A DNA stretch of 5,592 bases. Origin: Rhodospirillales bacterium (GTDB taxonomy: Bacteria; Pseudomonadota; Alphaproteobacteria; Geminicoccales; Geminicoccaceae). The first letter of the stretch is position 1. Each line of letters opens with the position of its first letter. The stretch is from assembly GCA_007131045.1 (NCBI GenBank), contig SLRI01000317.1, forward strand, positions 1 to 5,592, in the 5' to 3' direction. Below are positions 1 to 5,191 of this stretch, in pieces. The notes beneath the pieces were generated by a model, which was not told the DNA's origin, did not search any database, and was given only the letters and a program-made list of their open reading frames with translations. Position numbers and translations under genes: made by a program.

Positions 1-152
1 ACACTCTTGCCCGACCCGCTCTCGCCCACGACGCAGAGCGTCTTGCCCCGCTCGAGCGTGAAGCTCACCCCGTCGACCGCGGTGAACACACCCTGCCGCT
101 GCGGGAACTCGGTGACGAGGTTCTCGACCTCGAGGACGACCTCGCTCGTCAT
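1..152 (-). CDS. OppD/DppD-type ABC transporter ATP-binding protein, N-terminal part (cut by window edge)
   Basis: The reading frame starts at the ATG at 152-150 and runs off the left edge after 50 complete codons. The translation begins MTSEVVLEVENLVTEF, continues through VDGVSFTLERGKTLCVVG, and ends in a complete Walker A motif, GESGSGKS, at residues 43-50. The order 'VENLxTxF...AVDGVSFxLxxGxTLxxVGESGSGKS' is characteristic of ATPases of the oligopeptide/dipeptide importer family. These hydrolyse ATP on the cytoplasmic face to drive transport through the paired permeases. A Shine-Dalgarno AGGA (162-159) lies 6 nt before the ATG, and the ATG overlaps the TGA of the upstream permease gene by 4 bases (ATGA), which suggests coupled translation. 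Walker B, the signature motif and the C-terminal oligopeptide extension lie outside the window. It could be a single-domain OppD-like subunit or a fused OppD-OppF protein; the visible part cannot decide. Confidence 0.95.
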   Translation of the reverse strand, partial: MTSEVVLEVENLVTEFPQRQGVFTAVDGVSFTLERGKTLCVVGESGSGKS

Positions 153-1312
153 CGGCCGTCCTGCGCGTAAGGATCGGCCGCATCGCGCAGCCCGTCGCCG
201 AGGAAGTTGAGCGCCAGGACCGCCAGCACCACCGCCCCGCCCGGAATAAAGAGCCAGGGCGCCTGGGCGATCGAGCGGATGTTCTGCGCCTCGCGCAACA
301 GCACCCCCCAGGAGACGATCGGCTGCTGCAGACCCAGGCCGAGGAAGGAAAGCGCGGTCTCGGCCAGGATCATCAGCGGGATCGCCAACGTTACCGAGGC
401 GATGATGTGGCTGACCAGCGACGGCAGCATGTGGCGAAAGATGATCCGCCCCTCGCTCGCCCCGTCGAGCCTGGCCGCGGTCACGAAGTCATCGGTCCGA
501 AGCGCCAGGAATCGCCCCCTGACCACCCGGGCCAGTTCCGCCCAGCCGACCAGCGAGAGGATCACCGTGATCGCGAAATAGCGGGCCAACGGCCCCCAGT
601 CCTGCGGCAGGGACGCGGTCAAGGCGAGCCAGATCGGGATGGTCGGCAGGGAAAGCGTGAACTCGACCAGCCGCTGCACGACGGTGTCGGTGAAGCCGCC
701 GTAATAGCCGGAGATGCCGCCCAGGAAGATGCCGAGCAGGAGCGCCATCGTGACCCCGACCAGCCCGATCGACATCGAGATCCGAGCCCCGTAGATCGTC
801 CGGCTCAGCATGTCGCGGCCGAGCCGGTCGGCACCGAACAAGTAGTACCTCTCGCCCGGATCGACCGGCACCAGGAGATGCCGGTTCATCGGGATCAGCC
901 CCCAGAGGTCGTAGGGCGTGCCCTCGCCGAAGAAGCGAAGCGGGATGCGCTGGTCCGGATCGCGCTCGTAGCTGAAGGCGAGGGTGAAGGGGTCGCGCGT
1001 CTGCTCGTAGCCGTAGACGAAGGGCCCGAACGACCAGCCGGTCTCGGCATCGTGGTGGACGAGGTGAATCATCTGCGGCGGGTGATAGAGTGCCCGCCGG
1101 TTGGCCTCGTGCGGATCGAAGGGGGCCAGGAACTCGGCGAAGACGGCGACGAGATAGATCAGGATCGTCATGGCGAGCCCGATCATCGCCAGCCGGTGCC
1201 GGCGGAACGACCACCACATCAACCGCCACTGCGAGGCCAGTGCCAGCTCTTGCGGCGCGGGCACGTCCGGCCCGGTCTCGGCGATGATCGGCGCTTCGCT
1301 CCGGGTCGCCAT
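149..1312 (-). CDS. DppC/OppC-type ABC transporter permease with long periplasmic insert
   Basis: This 387-residue inner-membrane permease is one of the two channel subunits of the importer. A cytoplasmic N-terminal tail (about 1-38) containing WWSFRRHRLAMIG leads into TM1 (about 41-63), which ends LAPFDP as in DppC/OppC proteins. The conserved LFGADRLGRDMLSRTIYGAR segment (158-177) follows, then about five more membrane segments. The EAA loop that contacts the ATPase is clear at 279-298 (AARLDGASEGRIIFRHMLPS). The C-terminal LNFLGDGLRDAADP (368-381) is also typical. The protein is about 90 residues longer than ordinary DppC because of an insert at roughly 68-157, between TM1 and the LGRD segment. 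The ATG at 1312-1310 is chosen because it overlaps the TGA of the upstream permease by one base (TGATG); no good Shine-Dalgarno is seen there, so translation probably depends on reinitiation. The frame stays open upstream to 2032, but that part lies over the other permease gene. Function is confident; substrate is inferred from context. Confidence 0.95.
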   Translation of the reverse strand: MATRSEAPIIAETGPDVPAPQELALASQWRLMWWSFRRHRLAMIGLAMTILIYLVAVFAEFLAPFDPHEANRRALYHPPQMIHLVHHDAETGWSFGPFVYGYEQTRDPFTLAFSYERDPDQRIPLRFFGEGTPYDLWGLIPMNRHLLVPVDPGERYYLFGADRLGRDMLSRTIYGARISMSIGLVGVTMALLLGIFLGGISGYYGGFTDTVVQRLVEFTLSLPTIPIWLALTASLPQDWGPLARYFAITVILSLVGWAELARVVRGRFLALRTDDFVTAARLDGASEGRIIFRHMLPSLVSHIIASVTLAIPLMILAETALSFLGLGLQQPIVSWGVLLREAQNIRSIAQAPWLFIPGGAVVLAVLALNFLGDGLRDAADPYAQDGR

Positions 1313-2298
1313 CACCGGTACCGGATGCGCGGGTCGATGAACGCGAGGAGAATGTCGCTGATCAACATGCCGACCACGGTGAGCGAGGTCAGCAGGAGGA
1401 TGAACGCCCCCGCCAGATACATGTCCTGCGCCAAGAGCGCCTGCAGCAAGAGCGGCCCGGCGGTCGGCAGCGACAGCACATAGGCGGTGATCACCGCCCC
1501 CGAGATGAGGTTGGGGAGGACCCAGCCGATCGTGCTGATGAAGGGGTTGAGCGCGATCCGGACCGGATACTTCAGGATCAGCCGCCACTCCGAGAGCCCC
1601 TTGGCCCGGGCGGTGACGACATAGGCCTTGTTCAGCTCGTCGAGCAGATTGGCGCGCATGATGCGCACCAAGCTGGCCGTGCCGGCGGTCCCCAGGATGA
1701 CCACCGGGACCCAGAGATGGGAGAGCAGATCGAGGAACTTGGCCCAGGACCAGGGTGCCATGACATAGGCATCCGAAAAGAGCCCGCCGACCTCGGTGCC
1801 GAAATGAACGACGGCGATATACATCAGCACCAGCGCCAAAAGGAAGTTCGGGATGGCGAGGCCGAGAAAGCCCAAAAAGGTGAACGTGTAGTCCGCGATC
1901 GAGTATTTCTTGACCGCCGAATAGATGCCGATCGGAAACGCCACCGCCCAGGTGAACAGCAGGGTGGAAAGGGCCAAGAGCGTGGAGAGCGCCATCCGCT
2001 CCCAGATCAAGTTCGACACGGGCTGCTGCCACTCGAACGAGATGCCGAAATCCCCCCTGAGCACGCCCGAGATCCAGAGCCAGTACTGGACGAGGAAGGG
2101 CTGATCGAGCCCGTAGCGCTCGCGCAGGGCCTGGAGTCTGGCCTGGTCGACGATGTCGCCGGAGGCCGCCAAGGTCGCGGCAAAGGTCGTGAGATAATCG
2201 CCCGGCGGCGCCTGGATGAGCGCGAAGGCGACCAGTGAAACGGCGAACAGAAACGGGATCGTCCAGAGTATCCGACGGACGATGTAGGCGAGCAGCAT
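1312..2298 (-). CDS. DppB/OppB-type ABC transporter permease
   Basis: This 328-residue inner-membrane protein partners the DppC-type permease to form the transport channel. Hallmarks are the N-terminus MLLAYIVRRILWTIPFLFAVS with TM1 at about 8-30, and the periplasmic region carrying RYGLDQPFLVQYWLWISGVLRGDFGISF (61-88). Membrane segments follow at about 103-127, 136-164, 195-213, 255-277 and 296-320. The EAA loop is at about 225-252 (AYVVTARAKGLSEWRLILKY, then PVRIALNP), and the protein ends in the family-typical IDPRIRYR. Its length is normal for the family, and there is no insert like the one in its partner. The ATG at 2298-2296 has a modest Shine-Dalgarno GAGG (2312-2309) 10 nt upstream. 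The gene follows the binding-protein gene after a 67-base gap with a strong hairpin, and its stop overlaps the next start (TGATG). Family assignment is secure; the transported compound cannot be read from this protein. Confidence 0.96.
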   Translation of the reverse strand: MLLAYIVRRILWTIPFLFAVSLVAFALIQAPPGDYLTTFAATLAASGDIVDQARLQALRERYGLDQPFLVQYWLWISGVLRGDFGISFEWQQPVSNLIWERMALSTLLALSTLLFTWAVAFPIGIYSAVKKYSIADYTFTFLGFLGLAIPNFLLALVLMYIAVVHFGTEVGGLFSDAYVMAPWSWAKFLDLLSHLWVPVVILGTAGTASLVRIMRANLLDELNKAYVVTARAKGLSEWRLILKYPVRIALNPFISTIGWVLPNLISGAVITAYVLSLPTAGPLLLQALLAQDMYLAGAFILLLTSLTVVGMLISDILLAFIDPRIRYR

Positions 2299-2319
2299 GG
2301 TGGGCCGGCCTCGAAGGTC

Positions 2320-2348
2320 ACCGGCGCCGGGATGGGCCCGGCGCCGGT
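2320..2348 (-). repeat. Perfect 12-bp GC-rich hairpin between binding-protein and permease genes
   Basis: Plus-strand bases 2320-2331 (ACCGGCGCCGGG) and 2337-2348 (CCCGGCGCCGGT) are perfect inverted complements around a 5-base loop. In the transcript this forms a very stable stem-loop 17 bases after the binding-protein stop codon and 21 bases before the first permease ATG. No run of U follows on the minus strand, so it is not a standard intrinsic terminator. Stable hairpins at this place in importer operons are known to protect the 3' end of the upstream message, or partly attenuate read-through, giving more binding protein than permease. That role is inferred here; the structure itself is seen directly. 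Confidence 0.8.
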
Positions 2349-2365
2349 ATTTCGGATGGCGTTGG

Positions 2366-4294
2366 TCAGTTCGCCCAGTAGTAGGTGGCGGGCAGCGACG
2401 GCGCCGGGGTCGGGTAGAACCAGGAGAGCGGCATGCTCGCCGGCACGTTCTCGAGCCCGTTCTTGACGATGCCGAACTCGGGCACCGACTTGCTGATGCC
2501 CATGGTCCAGAACTCGTCGGCCGCCACCTCCGCCATCTCCTGGATGATGGCAGCCCGCTCCTCCTGGTCGACCACCGCCCGCGAGCGGTCGTAGCGGTCC
2601 ATCTGCTCGAGCATCACCGGCGGCGGCTCCTCGCCGCGCTCACCGCCCGAAGTGTACCAGTGGTACCAGGCGATGCCGTAGCGGCTGTCGTGATGCACGG
2701 CCACCAGCTGCTGCGGGATCTGCCCCGGAACCCAGCTCTCGCTGTTGGTCCAGACCGCACAGTCGTGGTCGTTGCTCTCCGAGGTCCGCTCGTAGAAGAA
2801 CGTGCGCTCCATGGAGTTGACCTCCATGGCCACACCGACCCGCGCCCACTGCTGCTCGATCAGCTCGAGCATGTCGACCCACTCGGGCTGCAGCGTCGGG
2901 ATGACGTCGCACTGAAACCTGATCGCCGACCCGTTCGCCATCCGGATGCCGCTGCCGTCCCGCTCGGTGAAGCCGAGCCCGTCCAAGAGCTCGTTCGCCC
3001 GGTCCGGATCGAACTCGGTGTACTGCGTCGAGTAGCGCTCGTGATGGTTGGGGTGATCCTCGAACGGGCCACCGTGCCAGGGCTCGCCCTCGCCCAACAA
3101 CGCGATGTCGATGATCTCGTCGCGGTCGATCGCGAGCGAGAGGGCGACGCGGAAGTCGCGCTCGTTGAAGAGTGCCCGCTTGGCCTCGTCCTTGTGCGTC
3201 AGGTTCAAGGAGATCGCCATGTTGGTGCCGCCGGGCTGCGAGCCCTCGAAGAAGTCGTAGCCGCCGGCCTCCCGGTTCTCGGCGAGCACCGGCCGGTTGG
3301 CAGCGCCACCCAGGTGGCGCACCTGCATGTCGATCCGGCCGCCGATCGCATCGAGGATCAGGCTCTCGACGTCCTGGCGGATCGAATTGTTGACCGTATC
3401 GACATAGGGCAGCTGGTTGCCTTCGGTGTCGACCTGCCAGAAGAAGGGATTGCGCTCGAGCATCACCCGCGTCGCGCCGCCGGTATAGGGCTCGGTCACG
3501 ATCCAGGGATCGAGCGTCGGGCGGAGCGGATTGCCCCAGCGCGCCGGGATCTCGATGTCGCCGCACTTGGCCATGAAGAGGTTCTGCCAGTCGCTGGCGC
3601 CCTCGTCGGCGATGAGCTGGACGATGTTCTCGTTGAAGTCCGGATGGAACTGGCTGCAATAGTGCCGGGCGTAGAGCACCGGGTGCTGCCCCAGGGGCGA
3701 GGCGAGCTCGGCCAGGAAATCACCATAAGGCCCGGCGAACGCGAACTCGACCGTATGGTCGTCGATCTTGGTCACCCTGACCGGTTCGCCGTCGATCGAA
3801 TAGCGCGGCGGCACCGGCGAGAACTCGGTATCGAGCACCGTGTTCTCCATGTTGAAGAGAATGTCGTCGGCGGTGAAGGGATGGCCGTCCGACCACTTCA
3901 TCCCCCGGCGCAAATGGAAGGTGAAGGTCGAGCCGTCCTCGCTCACCTCGAAGTCCTTCGCGATATTGGGGATCAACATCGTATAGTCCACATCCCAGCG
4001 GACCAGGCCCTGCGGGCCGATGAAGCGCAAGAGGTTGTTGTGATCCGAGCTGCCGCGCAAGCCGCGCCGGATGGTGCCGCCATAATCGCCGATGCCGTCG
4101 AGCGGCGTGACCACCTCGGGCTCGTCCGGCAGCCGCTCCTCGACGGGCGGCAGGTCGCCCGCTTCGACTAGAGCATCGAGCATCGGCGCCTGCTTGTAGT
4201 CCATTGCCCAGGCCGGTGCGGTGAGCAGCGTGGTGAGCGCCGTCGTCGCCACGGCATGCCGAAGCAGCTGGCGCGGGCGCATACGATGAGCCAT
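2366..4294 (-). CDS. Family-5 extracellular solute-binding protein of an ABC importer (peptide/oligosaccharide type)
   Basis: This 642-residue periplasmic receptor captures the substrate and delivers it to the permeases. A Sec signal peptide is clear: basic start MAHRMRPRQLLRH, a hydrophobic core, and an AWA cleavage motif at 28-30, so the mature protein starts near M31. SBP_bac_5 hallmarks are DYGGTIRRGL (70-79), IAKDFEVSEDGSTFTFHLRR (111-130) followed by GMKWSDGHPFTADDILF (131-147), and LERNPFFWQVDTEGNQLPYV (279-298). Also visible are DFRVALSLAIDRDEI (380-394) and the FDPDRANELLDGLGF lobe motif (428-442). It is longer than DppA/OppA (about 510-540), matching the roughly 600-residue branch that includes oligosaccharide binders. 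Aromatic clusters AWYHWY (542-547) and W515/W521 could stack on sugars. There are four cysteines (213, 244, 462, 512). The ATG at 4294-4292 is chosen over upstream in-frame codons because of the GGGAGG ribosome site 6 nt before it and the signal peptide right after it. The ligand is not determined by sequence. Confidence 0.95.
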   Translation of the reverse strand: MAHRMRPRQLLRHAVATTALTTLLTAPAWAMDYKQAPMLDALVEAGDLPPVEERLPDEPEVVTPLDGIGDYGGTIRRGLRGSSDHNNLLRFIGPQGLVRWDVDYTMLIPNIAKDFEVSEDGSTFTFHLRRGMKWSDGHPFTADDILFNMENTVLDTEFSPVPPRYSIDGEPVRVTKIDDHTVEFAFAGPYGDFLAELASPLGQHPVLYARHYCSQFHPDFNENIVQLIADEGASDWQNLFMAKCGDIEIPARWGNPLRPTLDPWIVTEPYTGGATRVMLERNPFFWQVDTEGNQLPYVDTVNNSIRQDVESLILDAIGGRIDMQVRHLGGAANRPVLAENREAGGYDFFEGSQPGGTNMAISLNLTHKDEAKRALFNERDFRVALSLAIDRDEIIDIALLGEGEPWHGGPFEDHPNHHERYSTQYTEFDPDRANELLDGLGFTERDGSGIRMANGSAIRFQCDVIPTLQPEWVDMLELIEQQWARVGVAMEVNSMERTFFYERTSESNDHDCAVWTNSESWVPGQIPQQLVAVHHDSRYGIAWYHWYTSGGERGEEPPPVMLEQMDRYDRSRAVVDQEERAAIIQEMAEVAADEFWTMGISKSVPEFGIVKNGLENVPASMPLSWFYPTPAPSLPATYYWAN

Positions 4295-4300
4295 GTTTTG

Positions 4301-4306
4301 CCTCCC
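4301..4306 (-). promoter_or_regulatory. Strong ribosome binding site of the solute-binding protein gene
   Basis: GGGAGG on the minus strand (within CAGGGAGGC) lies 6 nt before the ATG at 4294. It is the best Shine-Dalgarno match in the window and decides the start against in-frame codons up to 4414. High initiation fits the usual need for excess binding protein over permeases. Confidence 0.85.
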
Positions 4307-4331
4307 TGAGAAGCGGTTCTGTGCCGCGAGC

Positions 4332-4359
4332 ATCACCATGGCCGAGCCCGAGCTGTCAA
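4332..4359 (-). promoter_or_regulatory. Putative sigma-70-type promoter of the importer operon
   Basis: On the minus strand a perfect TTGACA -35 box (4359-4354) is followed after 16 bases by GGTGAT (4337-4332), a weak -10 with three of six consensus positions. Transcription would start near 4325 and leave a leader of about 30 nt that includes the GGGAGG ribosome site. The -35 box lies inside a weaker copy of the palindrome found 43 bp away, so regulator binding would block it. The -35 is convincing; the -10 is weak and could be misplaced. Confidence 0.5.
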
Positions 4360-4365
4360 GCTGAT
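4347..4365. promoter_or_regulatory. Second, degenerate candidate operator overlapping the importer -35 box
   Basis: Read on the minus strand, this segment contains CAGCTTGACA, which matches CAGCTTGGCA of the strong palindrome at 4390-4408 in 9 of 10 positions. Over the full 19 bases 11 match. The octamer AGCTGTCA is exactly shared on the plus strand (4351-4358 and 4402-4409). Dyad symmetry here is poor apart from the outer AGCT/AGCT (4351-4354 and 4359-4362). Its centre is 43 bp, about four helical turns, from the strong site, so both could be bound on the same face of the DNA. This is a candidate only, inferred from similarity and position. Confidence 0.4.
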
Positions 4366-4389
4366 TTTCGAGATCGGGGCATTTGGTAA

Positions 4390-4408
4390 GACAACTTGCC
4401 AAGCTGTC
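4390..4408. promoter_or_regulatory. Near-perfect 19-bp palindrome, likely GntR/FCD operator
   Basis: GACAACTTG, a central C, then CAAGCTGTC: the arms are complementary at 8 of 9 positions. The site sits in the divergent intergenic region between the regulator and the importer genes and covers the -35 box of the regulator promoter. FadR-family dimers bind short palindromes in exactly this setting, usually next to their own gene. The sequence itself is not one whose ligand class I recognise. The dyad is seen directly; binding by the adjacent regulator is inferred. Confidence 0.7.
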
Positions 4409-4424
4409 AGGCAAAGCCTATCGT
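4396..4424 (+). promoter_or_regulatory. Putative sigma-70-type promoter of the regulator-enzyme operon
   Basis: TTGCCA (4396-4401, five of six to TTGACA) and TATCGT (4419-4424, four of six to TATAAT) are separated by the ideal 17 bases. Transcription would begin near 4431, about 33 nt before the chosen regulator ATG. The -35 lies wholly inside the 19-bp palindrome, so autorepression is the simplest prediction. It also argues against the TTG at 4383 as a start codon, because that codon would be upstream of the transcript. Confidence 0.6.
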
Positions 4425-4463
4425 CCTGCGCAATCCAGGGAGCATGGACCGGAACAGACGTCG

Positions 4464-5189
4464 ATGGCGGAGCGGGTGGAAACCCAGTTGGTCGAGGCCG
4501 GCTCTATGGCCGGCGGCCCGTCCCGGGGCGACCGGCTCTATGAGGCGATCTTCCAGCACATCGTCGAAGGCGACTTCCGCCCGGGTCAGCGCCTGCCGAG
4601 CGAGGCACGCCTCGCCGAGCGCTTCGGCGTCTCGCGTCCGCTGGTCAGGGAAGCCCTGGCGCGGCTCCGCGATCACGGCCTCGTCCGATCGAGGCGCGGC
4701 TCGGGCTCGTTCGTCCGCCATCAGCCGTCGGAAGCCGTGCTTTCGCTCGCGCCTATCGGCAGCGTCGCCGACATCCAGCGCTGCTTCGAGTTCAGGACAG
4801 CGCTCGAGGGCAGGGCCGCCGGTCTCGCGGCCGAGCGCCACGATGCCCGGGATCTCGCCCGGATCGATGCGGCTGTGGCCGAGCTCGAGCGGCTGACCGA
4901 GACCGACGAACTCGGCGTGGATGCCGATTTCGCCTTTCACCGCGCGGTCGCGGCCGCCACCCGCAACGCCTATTTCGAGCAGACCATCGCGATGCTCGAG
5001 GACCAGGTCCGGACCGGCATGAAGGTCACCCGCAATCTCAGCCTGCTCCAGCCGCACCAGCGCCTGCGCCTCGTCCAGGACGAGCACCTGGCCGTGGTCG
5101 ACGCCATCAGCAGGCGGGATCCCGCCGCCGCCGAGGCCGCCATGGCCCAACACATCGACAACGCCCGCCGCCGCATGTTCGAAGGTTGA
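4464..5189 (+). CDS. GntR-family transcriptional regulator, FadR subfamily (FCD domain)
   Basis: This 241-residue cytoplasmic DNA-binding protein probably responds to a sugar acid or related carboxylate. The winged helix spans about 24-87: RLYEAIFQHIVEGDFRPGQR (24-43), LPSEARLAERFGVSRPLVRE (44-63), ALARLRDHGLVRSRRGSGSF (64-83), the classic GntR pattern. The helical FCD effector domain spans about 103-237 and keeps the usual metal-ligand pattern: D155 and H159 (DFAFH), H208 (DEH) and H230 (AQH). E. coli UxuR and ExuR, which control hexuronate genes, belong to this subfamily. The start is uncertain: ATG 4464 has only a weak GGA 10 nt upstream, while the in-frame ATG 4506 has GAGG at 4494-4497 with 8-nt spacing and would give 227 residues with the domain intact. 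The gene is divergent from the importer and 2 bases before the dehydratase-like gene. Repression of both operons is inferred; activation is possible. Confidence 0.93.
   Translation: MAERVETQLVEAGSMAGGPSRGDRLYEAIFQHIVEGDFRPGQRLPSEARLAERFGVSRPLVREALARLRDHGLVRSRRGSGSFVRHQPSEAVLSLAPIGSVADIQRCFEFRTALEGRAAGLAAERHDARDLARIDAAVAELERLTETDELGVDADFAFHRAVAAATRNAYFEQTIAMLEDQVRTGMKVTRNLSLLQPHQRLRLVQDEHLAVVDAISRRDPAAAEAAMAQHIDNARRRMFEG
5181..5185 (+). promoter_or_regulatory. Ribosome binding site of the dehydratase-like gene, inside the regulator's end
   Basis: GAAGG lies in the last codons of the regulator gene, 6 nt before the ATG at 5192. It supports that start and ties translation of the enzyme to the regulator transcript. 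Confidence 0.65.
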
Positions 5190-5191
5190 GA

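Noticed and set aside
407..1483. A 358-codon plus-strand open frame antisense to the DppC-type permease.
   Set aside because: Low-complexity, charged composition without a domain. It covers the conserved permease gene and spans two genes of the operon.
1313..2032. Upstream in-frame extension of the DppC-type permease frame, up to 240 extra residues.
   Set aside because: It lies out of frame over the DppB-type permease and has no transporter features. The TGATG junction at 1312 gives the natural start.
2320..2348. The GC hairpin as an intrinsic terminator ending the binding-protein transcript.
   Set aside because: No U-run follows the stem on the transcribed strand and permease genes continue directly. 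Partial attenuation remains possible and is reported as a finding.
2297..4171. A 624-codon open frame on the plus strand, antisense to the solute-binding protein gene.
   Set aside because: It is a by-product of high GC and strong third-position bias in the opposite strand. The product is rich in R, H, V and E with no recognisable domain, signal or ribosome site, while the minus strand encodes a textbook receptor.
4295..4414. Upstream in-frame extension of the solute-binding protein by 40 residues.
   Set aside because: It would place a polar segment before the signal peptide and run through the promoter and operator region. The GGGAGG site fits only the start at 4294.
4444..4446. ATG preceded by an AGGGAG-like stretch, as a possible start on the plus strand.
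   Set aside because: It is in a different frame from the regulator and would give a serine/arginine-rich product with no domain. The purine stretch also touches the ATG too closely.
4407..5153. A 248-codon minus-strand open frame antisense to the GntR regulator.
   Set aside because: No domain. The plus strand has clear winged-helix and FCD motifs, and this is a GC-driven shadow.
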